Positions 10,076 to 18,793 of a stretch of 64,000 nt of DNA are shown here, one piece after another. The position numbers and the translations under genes were made by a program. The notes beneath the pieces are model-generated. The model was not told the DNA's origin, made no database searches, and saw nothing but the letters and a program-made list of their open reading frames with translations. This stretch comes from CAVQBP01 sp963740945 (GTDB taxonomy: Bacteria > Bacteroidota > Ignavibacteria > Ignavibacteriales > Ignavibacteriaceae), in the NCBI GenBank assembly GCA_963740945.1, contig CAVUGE010000036.1, positions 24,523 to 88,522 of the forward strand, written 5' to 3'. The stretch's first letter is position 1, and each line of letters starts with the position of its first letter.

Positions 10076-10876
10076 ATGAATAAGAAATTTTTATTAGACG
10101 AAGGATGGAAATTCAGAATTAATGAAAAAAAATCCATCCCGGAAAAACCATTTTTGAAGAAAATAAAAGCTACTGAATGGCTGGACGCTAAAGTTCCCGG
10201 AACAGTTCTAACTGATTTATTGAGACTTAATTTGATCCCTGACCCGTTTTACTCGGATAATGAATTAAAGCTTCAGTGGATCGGAGAAACTGATTGGAGA
10301 TATACTACAATTTTTAATTCCCCTAAAGATTTTGATAAAGATAAATCTGTTTATTTAGTATTTGAAGGGATTGATACCGCAGCTGCTGTTATTCTGAACG
10401 GAAAAGAATTAGGCACAGTGAATAATATGTTTCTAAAATATGAGTATGAAGTTTCAAGCTTATTAAAAAAGAAACGAAACAAACTTGAATTGGTTTTCAC
10501 CTCCCCGATTAATTACGCAAAGGAATTGGAAAGCAGGTATGGCAGCTTGTCCGCAGCATTAAATTCGGAAAGAGTATTTACTAGGAAAGCACAATATTCA
10601 TTCGGCTGGGATTGGGGACCCAAATTTGCTGTTATGGGTCTATGGCGGCCGGTATATTTAATTCAAAGGGAGAATACCTCCCTCGAAAATTTTACTTTTA
10701 GTACATTATTTATCGAGAACAGAAAAGCAAAAATTGAAATTAAGGTAAATACTAATCAGACTTTGAATCCGTCGCAAAGAATTAAAATTGAATTAAAAAA
10801 AGATACGCAGACTTTTGAATTTGAAATGTCAGGGGATAATACAAAGAGCTTTAAAAATCAGTTTGAGATTAGATAA
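10076..10876 (+). CDS. Beta-mannosidase (GH2), N-terminal fragment before a frameshift
   Basis: These 266 residues match the N-terminal jelly-roll sugar-binding domain of GH2 beta-mannosidases: 'AKVPGTVLTDLLRLNLIPDP', 'LVFEGIDTAAAVILNGKELG' and 'SFGWDWGPKFAVMGLWRPV'. The frame closes at TAA 10874-10876, and the protein clearly continues in the +1 frame, where 'DNPELWWPNGLGKQNLYELS' is the expected next motif. The shift must lie around 10850-10875, near a run of five A. One inserted base, a sequencing error or a +1 recoding event would all explain it. Taken with the next entry the intact enzyme would be about 820 residues, normal for the family. Confidence 0.85.
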   Translation: MNKKFLLDEGWKFRINEKKSIPEKPFLKKIKATEWLDAKVPGTVLTDLLRLNLIPDPFYSDNELKLQWIGETDWRYTTIFNSPKDFDKDKSVYLVFEGIDTAAAVILNGKELGTVNNMFLKYEYEVSSLLKKKRNKLELVFTSPINYAKELESRYGSLSAALNSERVFTRKAQYSFGWDWGPKFAVMGLWRPVYLIQRENTSLENFTFSTLFIENRKAKIEIKVNTNQTLNPSQRIKIELKKDTQTFEFEMSGDNTKSFKNQFEIR

Positions 10877-12536
10877 CCCTGAATTATGGTGGCCTAATGG
10901 TCTAGGTAAACAAAACCTATATGAACTTTCTATAAAATTAGTAGAAGCTGAAAAAATACTTGATGTAGTCACAAAGAAAATAGGGATAAGAACAATTAAA
11001 TTGATTTTATCCGGGAAAGATAAACCTGCATTTAAGTTTTCAGTTAATAACTTCCCGGTTTTCTTAAGAGGTGCAAACTGGATACCGGGAGGCTGTTTTT
11101 TACCGGAAGTGAGTGAAGATAAATACCGTTCGCTGTTATCGCTGGCCAGGGAGGCTAATATGAATATTATACGTGATTGGGGAGGCGGGATATATGAAGA
11201 TGACCGGTTTTATGAAATATGCGATGAATATGGACTGCTTGTCTGGCAGGACTTTATGTTCGCTTGCGCCCCATATCCTGAATACGAAGAATTTCTCAAT
11301 AGTGTTGAAGAAGAAATAAACTATAATGTATACCGGCTTCAGCACCATCCCTCTATCGCAATATGGTGCGGCAATAACGAAAATGAATGGATATGGTACA
11401 GGTCGTATAACAGTTCATATACTGAAATGCCCGGATATAAAATATTTCATGAATTAATTCCTAATGTAGTGAATGAAATTGATCCGCACCGGGCGTATTG
11501 GCAGTCTTCTCCTTTCGGTAACGATGAAGACCCCAATTCTGAAAATAGCGGTAATAGACATCAATGGGAATTATGGAGCTGGTGGAAAGATTACAGCCTG
11601 GTTAAAAATGACCGGAGTTTATTCGTAACAGAATTCGGATTTCAATCTCCAGCGAATCAGAATACTATTGAAGAAGTTATCCCGGAAAATGAAAGGAATA
11701 TCCAGAGCTATTCGTTTGAGTTCCATAATAAACAAATAGAAGGGAATGAAAGATTAATTAAATTTCTATACTCTCATCTCCCCGTAAAAACAGAATGGAA
11801 AGATTTTATTTATTTAACACAGTTAAACCAGGCTTTGGCGTTAAAAGAGTGCCTGGAACATTGGCGTTACATCCAGCCCCACACAAACGGGAGCATAATA
11901 TGGCAGCTGAATGATACCTGGCCCGTAACAAGCTGGTCTCTAATTGATTCCAATATTTCGCCTAAACTTTCTTACTATATCGTCAAAAAGACTTTCCAAA
12001 ACCAGGTGGTATTTCTTAACAAAAAGAATGAAAGCCTTGAAATTGCATTATTCAATAATGATAGAAAAGGGTTTTCCGGCTGGATAGAGCTGCATAATAT
12101 TTATTTGCCGAAAGGAAAAGTAGAATTTATTACCAATAAAAAATTAACTTTAAAAGAATATAGTAAAAAAGAGGTTATCTCTCTGGCTATCCCCGATTTT
12201 ATTAAAAAAGGTGAAGGGATTATACTTTCATCGCTTTACAGTGAAGACGGAGAACTGCTGCAGAGAAATTATTATTTGGAGAAAGAATGGAAGCACTTAA
12301 AGCTTCCCGATGCCAAAATAAATATTAAGCTGAGAAATAAAAAAGATTATTATGCGGCAGAGATCACTTCCAGTAAACCGGCTTTTTTTGTTTACCTGCA
12401 GAATCCGGATTTCACTTTCAAAGATAATGGATTCATAATCCTTCCGGATGAGAAGATATATACCGGAATGAAAAAAACAGGTTCGAAACTGAAAAAAGAG
12501 ATAGATTATTTTTGTCTGAATCAATACCTAGCTTGA
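10815..12536 (+). CDS. Beta-mannosidase (GH2), catalytic C-terminal fragment after the frameshift
   Basis: Carries the catalytic TIM barrel of a GH2 beta-mannosidase, which releases terminal beta-mannose from mannooligosaccharides. 'LRGANWIPGGCFLPE' and 'REANMNIIRDWGGGIYEDD' start the barrel. The acid/base Glu is in 'WCGNNENEW' (near base 11380) and the nucleophile Glu in 'VTEFGFQS' (11631-11633). Real homology starts at about 10870; the upstream Met at 10815 lies in the wrong frame relative to the N-terminal half, so this is not a genuine independent start. All catalytic residues are present, so if the shift is an assembly error the enzyme is intact. It is the last gene of the mannoside operon; a hairpin terminator follows at 12601. 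Confidence 0.85.
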   Translation: MNLKCQGIIQRALKISLRLDNPELWWPNGLGKQNLYELSIKLVEAEKILDVVTKKIGIRTIKLILSGKDKPAFKFSVNNFPVFLRGANWIPGGCFLPEVSEDKYRSLLSLAREANMNIIRDWGGGIYEDDRFYEICDEYGLLVWQDFMFACAPYPEYEEFLNSVEEEINYNVYRLQHHPSIAIWCGNNENEWIWYRSYNSSYTEMPGYKIFHELIPNVVNEIDPHRAYWQSSPFGNDEDPNSENSGNRHQWELWSWWKDYSLVKNDRSLFVTEFGFQSPANQNTIEEVIPENERNIQSYSFEFHNKQIEGNERLIKFLYSHLPVKTEWKDFIYLTQLNQALALKECLEHWRYIQPHTNGSIIWQLNDTWPVTSWSLIDSNISPKLSYYIVKKTFQNQVVFLNKKNESLEIALFNNDRKGFSGWIELHNIYLPKGKVEFITNKKLTLKEYSKKEVISLAIPDFIKKGEGIILSSLYSEDGELLQRNYYLEKEWKHLKLPDAKINIKLRNKKDYYAAEITSSKPAFFVYLQNPDFTFKDNGFIILPDEKIYTGMKKTGSKLKKEIDYFCLNQYLA

Positions 12537-12600
12537 TGAAGACTTAAGATGTATACCCTTGATTAGGTTATAATATGACAATCAACTTTGATAATATGTC

Positions 12601-12620
12601 ACACCTACGGTGTTTTTTTG
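12601..12620 (+). terminator. Rho-independent terminator after the beta-mannosidase
   Basis: ACACC-TAC-GGTGT followed by a T-rich tract forms a short hairpin 64 bp after the beta-mannosidase stop. The stem is only 5 bp, and the same architecture (CACGCC...GGCGT) recurs twice in the next 150 bp, so it may be one member of a small palindromic repeat family that doubles as a terminator. Confidence 0.5.
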
Positions 12621-12636
12621 TTTTATTAAGCGTTAT

Positions 12637-12750
12637 GTTGTTAATAATATTTCACGCCTGACGGCGTTATGAAATACTTATAGTGTTTTTTAGCTCTTTT
12701 CTAGCTGTAAGTGTTAATAATGTTTTACGCCTGGCGGCGTTATGAAATTA
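12637..12750. repeat. Two copies of a ~40-bp palindromic repeat
   Basis: Copies at about 12637-12677 and 12710-12750 share 'GTTAATAAT.TTT.ACGCCTG.CGGCGTTATGAAAT', each centred on an ACGCC/GGCGT hairpin. They sit between two genes with no ORF of their own, like REP-type elements. The terminator at 12601 has a related shape. Confidence 0.6.
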
Positions 12751-12787
12751 GATTTCTTAGCTTTTATTATATTATTCAGGTTATAAT

Positions 12788-15376
12788 ATGATAATAATCT
12801 CTTTATTTAAACATACTATATTCACATTAATACTATTATTTATATTCACTTCCACAATTTATCCTTTTCAGCTGGAAAAGGATTCTTTGACAGTACATTA
12901 CAATGGCGATGGTCAGGTTGAAGTAGGCAATCATTATATGGGAATTGAACTTCACCATAATTCACCTGCACTTCAGAGAATCAGCTTTTATTATCCGGCT
13001 GCAAACAGTATCGACTTAAGCAATGATTATTGGAAACGGGATTCTTCATTTATTGAAACATTAGGATTAAAGATAGGCGATGTTCCGTTTGACTGGCTGA
13101 ACTTAAAACATTTTCAGTTTGATCTGACCCCGTATAAAGTTATTTATAAGAAAAAGATAAATAGTGCTTCAATAATTATTAAATATGAATTTTCTAAAAA
13201 TAAACCCGCAATGATTATTACTTACCTGATTAAAAATACCGGCAATAAGCCGGATACTTTTCAATTCTTTACCGATCTGGAAACATCCTTAAAAACCAGT
13301 CACTCATATAAAATTAAGGATCATGCTTGGACAGAATATTTTAAAGAAGGAGATGCAGTTTTTACAAATTTTAATGATCCTGAAACGATGAAAGCACAAA
13401 TTTTTGCTGCAAATGCAGAAGAAAAACCGGTAAAGTTCAGCGGAAAAAGTATTCTTGATTCAATTCCGGTAATAAAAAATGATTGGTGGAAAGGTTCCGG
13501 TCAGGATTTAACGGACAATTTAATATCTGAAACTGATCAAGATATTCCCGCAGTCCGGTATCTGTATAAGAAAAAGCTGGAACCGGGAGAGAAGATGCAG
13601 ATTGTTCAAATAATAGGTTCATGCAGACAAAACGAAGGTAAGGAAATTGTTGATTATCTTTTGAAAAACTATAAGCTTGAAACAGAAGCTTATGAGGAAT
13701 ATGTTAATGATGGGATCAATAAAACTAAATTCGAAACGGGCGATAACGCAATAGACCATTCATTTAAATGGGCAAAAGGTATTCTTGCCGTTAATCAGCA
13801 TTATATAGACGGTAAGGTCGAACCGATGCCGTGCCCTGCAGAATATAATTTCTATTTTACTCATGATGTTTTATTGACAGACCTTGCAGCAGTAAATTTT
13901 GATTTGCCCAGAGTAAAGCAGGACCTTGAATTTATAGTCAGTCATGCTGATAAAAATAATATTATACCTCATGCTTATTATTGGAAAGACACTGCCTTTG
14001 TTACTGAATATGCTGATCCGGATAACTGGAATAACTTCTGGTTTGTTATTACCTCATCGAGCTATCTCAAACATTCATCAGATACTTCACTAATTAGGAA
14101 AATTTATCCGTATATAACAAAGTGCCTGCAGCAGACCTTAATAAACAAAAAAGATAATATAATGTGGGCTTACAGGCCTGATTGGTGGGATATAGGGCAT
14201 CTATACGGTCCAAGAGCTTATATGACAATCTTAGCCATAAAAGCAATCAGAGATTATATTTATATGTCTGTCGTACTAAATGCAAATCAGGATAAACTTC
14301 AAAGCTATGAGAATACCGCTGATGAAATGGAAAAACAGTTAAACGTAAAACTATGGAAAGATGATTACAATTATCTTATGAATTATTATGAGCCCGGTAA
14401 ACTCGATCCCCATTATTATATCGGTTCGCTGCTTGCACCAAATTTTAATCTGCTGAATAATAAAAGAAGTCTGGAGCTGACCAACACAGTAAAACAAAAA
14501 TTGCTGGATCCGAAACTTGGGATTTATACTGTATTTCCGATGGACTTCAAAAAGCTTATCGATTATTTGAATTTCCATGGCAATGAAGCAGGGGATAAGT
14601 TCCTCTACTTGAATGGAGGGATCTGGTCTCACGGCAATGCCTGGTATGCATTGGATCTAATGAAAAACGGGAAGAAAAAAGAATCCCTTGATTTCATAAA
14701 AAAAGTCATGACTATCTCCGGAATACTTAATGGTCCGAATGGTCAGCCGGCAATGTATGAAGTAAGGAACGGTAATTATAACAATCCCAAAGTATATGGT
14801 AAAATAGATAAACCACAGTTTATGTGGGCAGCAGGGTGGTATTTGTACTCCTTATATCATTTATACGGAATTGAAGAAAATAGCTGGAATATTAGTTTCA
14901 ACCCGTTTTTAGATAATTCCAATGAGAATAAAAGTACAAAAGGATGCAAGTATGATATTTTTGCCAGTGGAGAAGAGCTATCTGTAATTACTAACGGGAA
15001 AGGAGATTATTTAAACAGCATAAAAATAAGTGGTATGAAATTCCATTCCCTGGTCATTCCTGAACAATTACAAGAGATTCAAAATATTGAATTAACTTTG
15101 GGTAAAGTTGAAAGTCCATACTTAAAGAGTACGAATTCAATACTGCAGAATTTTTCCTATGATGAGAAAAATAAAGTTATGGTATTTGATCTGAAAGGAT
15201 TTAAGAATCATAATAATATTACCGAAATAATAAGTCCTACTGCACCTCAAATGATTTTGTTAAATGATAAGAAATTAAATAAAGGCTGGGCAACCGAGAA
15301 GCAGAATCAAATTTATCTAATCAAAATAAAATTTCCGCAGCAGAATAAGGTTGATAAAGTGGAGCTACGTTATTAA
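12788..15376 (+). CDS. Secreted GH94/GH15-like (alpha/alpha)6 glycosidase
   Basis: An 862-residue exported protein with a signal peptide (residues 1-27, ending near STIYPF). An N-terminal beta-sandwich of about 300 residues is followed by an (alpha/alpha)6 toroid that starts near residue 320 ('HSFKWAKGILAVNQHYIDG'). Toroid motifs include 'CPAEYNFYFTHDVLLTDLAA', 'AYRPDWWDIGHLYGPRAYM' and 'NGGIWSHGNAWYALDLMKNG', resembling amylo-glucosidase and GH94-like enzymes. The exact family and bond specificity are not clear. There is no T9SS sorting domain, so it is probably periplasmic. It lies 250 bp downstream of the beta-mannosidase, after a terminator and repeats, so it may have its own promoter. 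Confidence 0.6.
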   Translation: MIIISLFKHTIFTLILLFIFTSTIYPFQLEKDSLTVHYNGDGQVEVGNHYMGIELHHNSPALQRISFYYPAANSIDLSNDYWKRDSSFIETLGLKIGDVPFDWLNLKHFQFDLTPYKVIYKKKINSASIIIKYEFSKNKPAMIITYLIKNTGNKPDTFQFFTDLETSLKTSHSYKIKDHAWTEYFKEGDAVFTNFNDPETMKAQIFAANAEEKPVKFSGKSILDSIPVIKNDWWKGSGQDLTDNLISETDQDIPAVRYLYKKKLEPGEKMQIVQIIGSCRQNEGKEIVDYLLKNYKLETEAYEEYVNDGINKTKFETGDNAIDHSFKWAKGILAVNQHYIDGKVEPMPCPAEYNFYFTHDVLLTDLAAVNFDLPRVKQDLEFIVSHADKNNIIPHAYYWKDTAFVTEYADPDNWNNFWFVITSSSYLKHSSDTSLIRKIYPYITKCLQQTLINKKDNIMWAYRPDWWDIGHLYGPRAYMTILAIKAIRDYIYMSVVLNANQDKLQSYENTADEMEKQLNVKLWKDDYNYLMNYYEPGKLDPHYYIGSLLAPNFNLLNNKRSLELTNTVKQKLLDPKLGIYTVFPMDFKKLIDYLNFHGNEAGDKFLYLNGGIWSHGNAWYALDLMKNGKKKESLDFIKKVMTISGILNGPNGQPAMYEVRNGNYNNPKVYGKIDKPQFMWAAGWYLYSLYHLYGIEENSWNISFNPFLDNSNENKSTKGCKYDIFASGEELSVITNGKGDYLNSIKISGMKFHSLVIPEQLQEIQNIELTLGKVESPYLKSTNSILQNFSYDEKNKVMVFDLKGFKNHNNITEIISPTAPQMILLNDKKLNKGWATEKQNQIYLIKIKFPQQNKVDKVELRY

Positions 15377-15843
15377 AGAAAAGCTGTGTGAATATCATCA
15401 AGGGGGGCTATCCCAAAATATTTTTTGTGTCATTCAGAAGGATCCCGATAAAAAGTTTCGCATTACGGAATAACGAATGAGTCTCATGAGATAAATAGCG
15501 TATGTGGAGCATATATGAAGCGTATGTGGAGCGTATGTGAACTTTATGTAACTAACAGATATTAAATAATAACCTACCTCTAAATTCCTTCAGGTGGAGG
15601 GGACTTTTAATTTCATTTCTGTCTTAAGACAAATCAGTTTTATCTCTATTTCGCCGGAATACTAACTTAGCTCATTTTTTTTAATGTCTCTTTTTGCGAA
15701 ACGGAGTTTCGCGTTATATTCAGTGTTCAAAATTCTTTCAATTAATGGCAGAAAAACAAAATAAATCCGTGCTAATATGAATAGCATCAATAAAATTATT
15801 ATTTTGCTTTAGTTTATTAAAAAAATTACAATCTCACATTTTA
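15377..15843. other. Gene-free gap with short direct repeats
   Basis: No ORF of note. It holds a small cluster of 'GCGTATGTGGAGC' direct repeats at about 15498-15545. It also holds the 15-mer CTGTGTGAATATCAT at about 15385, which recurs at the end of the 57.7-kb hairpin element. The last 100 bp before the CorC-type gene are very AT-rich and should contain its promoter. Confidence 0.4.
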
Positions 15844-17169
15844 ATGGATTTAATTACTTTAGAAATAATTTCTCTTGTCCTTTTTGTTTTTATTGCCAGC
15901 TTCCTTTCAGCGGCGGAAGTCTCAATTGCATCTTTCGGAGCAAATAAAATTGAAGAATTAAAAGAAAAAAAAGATAGATCTGCGGCTGATTTTGAATCAA
16001 TTCAAAAAAATTCAGACTCCTTTTTCGGAACCATTCAGTTGATAACTACATTTTCCCTTTTCTTTTCTTCTCTAATTGGATTTCATTTAATTTATCATTT
16101 CCTAGATTCCGTTTTAAGCGGAATGAATATTTATTTTATTACAACTCACGTTTTTTTTATTTCATGTTTAATAACTGTAGCAATCTTCTCATTAATCACT
16201 CTCATTTGTGTTACCTTAATTCCGAAAGCAATCGGGTTCAAATATGCGGAAACTATAGCAAAGTGGAGTGTAAAAAGTTTGATATTATTAACCGGGTTAT
16301 TCAAATATCCTACACGGTTTATATCAAAGATTTCAAATATTTTTCTCTCTCTTTTTAACGAAAAAACGAGCTTTTCACAAACAAGGTTATCGGAAGATGA
16401 GATTAGAATAATAATTTCCGAAGGAGTAAAAACCGGGGCTATTGATGCGACTGAAAAAGAAATAATAGAGAATGTTTTTGAATTCAACGATCTCCGTGCA
16501 TACGAAGTGATGGTTCCAAGGACAGACATGGTAGCGATCGAAGTGACGGAAGATATAGTTAAAATAAAGGAAGTAATTTTGAATACCGGACATTCCTTAA
16601 TTCCGGTTTATGAGAATACAATCGACAATATTTTGGGAGTTCTTCGCATCAAAAATATAATGAAATATTTTATTGAAAATAGAGAAATAGATTTAAGATC
16701 TTTGATAGGGCCTATTTATTTTGTGCCCGATAAAAAATTGATATCGGAAATATTAAAAGAGATGCAGAAAAGGGGAGAGCGTTTGGCAATAGTAACGGAC
16801 GAATACGGAGGTACGGAAGGCGTAATATCAATGGAGGATATTATTGAGGAGATCGTAGGGGAATTTTCAGATGCAAATATACAGTCGTCGGAATATATCA
16901 AGATGCCTGACGACAAATACAACATCTTAGGCTCGATGAGCATAGATGATTTTAACGATACATTTAATATTGAACTTCCCGGATCGGAAGAATACAATAC
17001 AATAGCCGGTTTTATTTCCTATAAAACAGGTAAAATTCTGAATATTGGGGAGACGTTTGAATATGAAAACTTAAGCTTTGAATTAATAAAGAAGATAAGA
17101 CAAAAGATGGTGCAGTTCAAATTATTTTCGAAGCAAAATAATTTTTATGAAAAGCCTGAAGAAGAATAG
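15844..17169 (+). CDS. CNNM/CorC (HlyC) family membrane protein with CBS pair
   Basis: A 441-residue hemolysin-family protein. The N-terminal DUF21 domain (about 1-190) has four hydrophobic segments and starts 'FLSAAEVSIASFGANKIEEL'. A CBS pair follows at about 200-330 ('MVPRTDMVAIEV', 'EYGGTEGVISMEDIIEEIVGEF'), then a C-terminal CorC_HlyC domain at about 345-430 ('YNILGSMSIDDFN'). Members transport or sense divalent cations, chiefly Mg2+; in Bacteroidota the GldE branch is linked to gliding and secretion. Which branch this one belongs to cannot be settled here. It ends 56 bp before tRNA-Thr and is ordinary chromosomal flank to the island. Confidence 0.88.
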   Translation: MDLITLEIISLVLFVFIASFLSAAEVSIASFGANKIEELKEKKDRSAADFESIQKNSDSFFGTIQLITTFSLFFSSLIGFHLIYHFLDSVLSGMNIYFITTHVFFISCLITVAIFSLITLICVTLIPKAIGFKYAETIAKWSVKSLILLTGLFKYPTRFISKISNIFLSLFNEKTSFSQTRLSEDEIRIIISEGVKTGAIDATEKEIIENVFEFNDLRAYEVMVPRTDMVAIEVTEDIVKIKEVILNTGHSLIPVYENTIDNILGVLRIKNIMKYFIENREIDLRSLIGPIYFVPDKKLISEILKEMQKRGERLAIVTDEYGGTEGVISMEDIIEEIVGEFSDANIQSSEYIKMPDDKYNILGSMSIDDFNDTFNIELPGSEEYNTIAGFISYKTGKILNIGETFEYENLSFELIKKIRQKMVQFKLFSKQNNFYEKPEEE

Positions 17170-17225
17170 GGTTTGCTTGAAAAGGATAAAAAATAATATT
17201 AGTTTTGAACCTCAAGTAAAAGATT

Positions 17226-17298
17226 GCTGGCGTAGCTCAGCTGGTAGAGCAGCTGATTTGTAATCAGCCGGTCGGCGGTTCAAATCCGTCCGCCAGCT
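17226..17298 (+). tRNA. tRNA-Thr (anticodon TGT)
   Basis: Full cloverleaf: acceptor GCTGGCG pairs with CGCCAGC, D-arm GCTC...GAGC, anticodon stem GCTGA/TCAGC around the loop TTTGTAA, T-arm with GGTTCAAATCC. The anticodon is TGT, so threonine. The discriminator is T and CCA is not encoded. Its 3' half is duplicated at 37070-37125, which makes it the attachment site of the adjoining island; the tRNA itself stays intact. Confidence 0.97.
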
Positions 17299-17317
17299 CT
17301 TGAAAAGCTCGATTTTA
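17262..17317. repeat. attL: left copy of the 56-bp island direct repeat
   Basis: The 56 bp from the anticodon stem through the T-arm, acceptor end and start of the downstream hairpin are identical, base for base, to 37070-37125. Imperfect similarity continues for about 50 bp further. A repeat made of the 3' end of a tRNA gene, with an integrase just inside the far copy, is the standard footprint of tyrosine-integrase insertion. Confidence 0.93.
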
Positions 17318-17340
17318 ATTCAAAATCGGGCTTTTTTGTT
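17305..17340 (+). terminator. Rho-independent terminator after tRNA-Thr
   Basis: AAGCTCGATTTT pairs with AAAATCGGGCTT across a 5-base loop (one G-T pair), followed by TTTTTTGTTTT. It begins 7 bp after the tRNA. An equivalent hairpin follows the duplicated tRNA end at 37113-37146. Confidence 0.88.
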
Positions 17341-17380
17341 TTAAAGACCTTTAGCAGTCCCGATGATCTTTGGTCATTTG

Positions 17381-17400
17381 TGTATGGACTTTGTATGGAG
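17381..17400 (+). promoter_or_regulatory. Putative integrase arm-type sites at the left end
   Basis: Two abutting 10-mers, TGTATGGACT and TTGTATGGAG, lie 63 bp inside the left att core. The same pair, 19 of 20 bases identical and in the same orientation, lies at 36995-37014 just inside the right end. Equal placement at both island ends suggests arm-binding sites for the integrase. Confidence 0.6.
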
Positions 17401-17571
17401 TTTAATATGGGCTTCAAGAAACACAATCCATTTTTTGGTGGAAAATAAGTTCCGGGAAACCATACCGATAAATCTTCCGGTTAAATGTTACTTTCATTGG
17501 TTTTTGAACTTTCATTATTAATATAAGATTTATTTTTATCAGTCTCAAAGAATAAAGCTAATACTTTTAGC

Positions 17572-17606
17572 AAAAAGCTGCCGGTTTTTACCGGCAGCTT
17601 TTTTTG
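17572..17606 (-). terminator. Strong hairpin terminator after the AAA gene
   Basis: AAAGCTGCCGG / CCGGCAGCTTT around a TTTTTA loop, with A and T runs on either side, ends 3 bp before the stop of the leftward ATPase gene. It works in both directions on paper. A near copy occurs at 37391-37418 in the second island remnant. Confidence 0.88.
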
Positions 17607-17608
17607 TT

Positions 17609-18638
17609 TTATGCAGCAGCACTTATTTTATAAGATATAATCCAATCAATTATGTTTTCAGGCTGGGCTGCGGATAGTTGGGCGAACATTTCTTCCAGTT
17701 CCTGTCTTTTTGTCTTGAGCAGTTTGTGATCTATTTTTGATATTTCGGTCTGGCTGGTGGTACCGAATATTTTTTCTATTATCGTGGCTTTTATCTGTTT
17801 ATCTGCTTTGGATCTTGTGTCTCCTAAGCCGTTCTTGTCAAATATTCCGGATATGTTTTCCATTTCAATTTGCTGCCTTAATTTTCTTTCAAAATAATCT
17901 GAATCGTTTCCAGGTGTGAGATTATTGCTGAAGGTTTCTCCTGGTAATTTTCCTATCGGTAAGCCCAAGATGAAATTTATTATTGGCTTGAAACTTCTAA
18001 AGGTTGGAAATTCAAATCTTTTTCCGTTTATTGTATCGCTTCTGTCTTTCAGTACATATCCTACATTCTTTTGAACCGGCCTTCCGTCTTTATCAAGCTC
18101 TTTCTCCAGCTGCATCCATACATTTAAGTCTGTTTCGTATGGGGTTTCTCCTGCTATTTTCATCTTTACACCACTTTTTACAAATTGTCCTTTCTGGATT
18201 ACTTTTCCCTGGTCGTCTACTTCGTCGTTTTCTTTATCATATTCAAATCCTCCTCTTCCGGTGAATACTATGTTTCCTTCTACTTCTACAAATTTATCAG
18301 AAAACTCCTCCTGCCATGCAGGGAGCAAAGCTCCCCAATCGTTTAAGAACATCCGTTCCTTTCGGTTCTTTATCTTATAATCTTTAACATATTGATAGTA
18401 TATTTTTGTTAGTGAATCGATAAACAGAAAATCGATTTCTTTCTTAGATAGAAATTCAAAAGCCTGTATAACATCTGCAAGTCTTTTTGTATCCTTGGCA
18501 ATTGCTTTAATACCGGCTTTCTGAAAAAGCTTAATTAAGAACCTGCTTCCTTTTTCATTATCAATTATCAGGATCGGTTTAGTTAATTTAAGTTCTTTAT
18601 ATACACCGATAATAAAATCCGTGGACGTCCTGCTTTTT
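17609..18638 (-). pseudogene. Phage-type P-loop ATPase (AAA_24-like), 5' end removed at the RIT insertion
   Basis: The leftward frame stays open from the RIT boundary at 18638 to TAA 17609-17611, about 343 codons. It starts inside the Walker A motif: the first island-derived codons read GKSRTSTDFIIGVYKEL, so 'GKS' survives but the N-terminus and glycine loop are missing. Walker B is 'IDFLFIDSLT', followed by 'LPAWQEEFSDKFVEVEGNI', typical of phage RecA-like NTP-binding proteins used in recombination or replication. An internal Met at 18352 could be mistaken for a start but leaves out both Walker motifs. The missing 5' part is not found on the other side of the RIT element, so more than a clean insertion happened. 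A second, frameshifted copy of the 3' end lies at 37432. Confidence 0.8.
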
Positions 18639-18694
18639 CCATTATGGAAAGCTTTCCATAATGGAAATTATCGAAAGTTTTTGCTTATGGAAAG
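18639..18694 (+). repeat. RIT left terminal inverted repeat
   Basis: 56 bp starting with the perfect palindrome CCATTATGGAAAG/CTTTCCATAATGG, then ATTATCGAAAGTTTTTGC and TTATGGAAAG. The mirror copy is at 22073-22128 with one mismatch (T to C at the 24th base). Confidence 0.92.
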
Positions 18695-18793
18695 AAATTG
18701 TGATAAATACTTATCATAGTTGAAAATGCCCTTTTATTTCTTGCCATAATATCTCACTATAGATTATCAAAAAAATAATCAGTGAGGTACCAT

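Noticed and set aside
10815..10868. ATG 10815 as a true start of a separate beta-mannosidase catalytic protein
   Set aside because: The first residues from this ATG are a shifted reading of the N-terminal half; family similarity begins only after the frame change.
17226..17298. tRNA-Thr disrupted by the island
   Set aside because: The full cloverleaf is kept at the left junction; only the duplicated 3' end at 37070 is incomplete.
18004..18264. Plus-strand ORF of 86 residues opposite the ATPase remnant
   Set aside because: Antisense shadow; the minus strand carries the conserved ATPase sequence.
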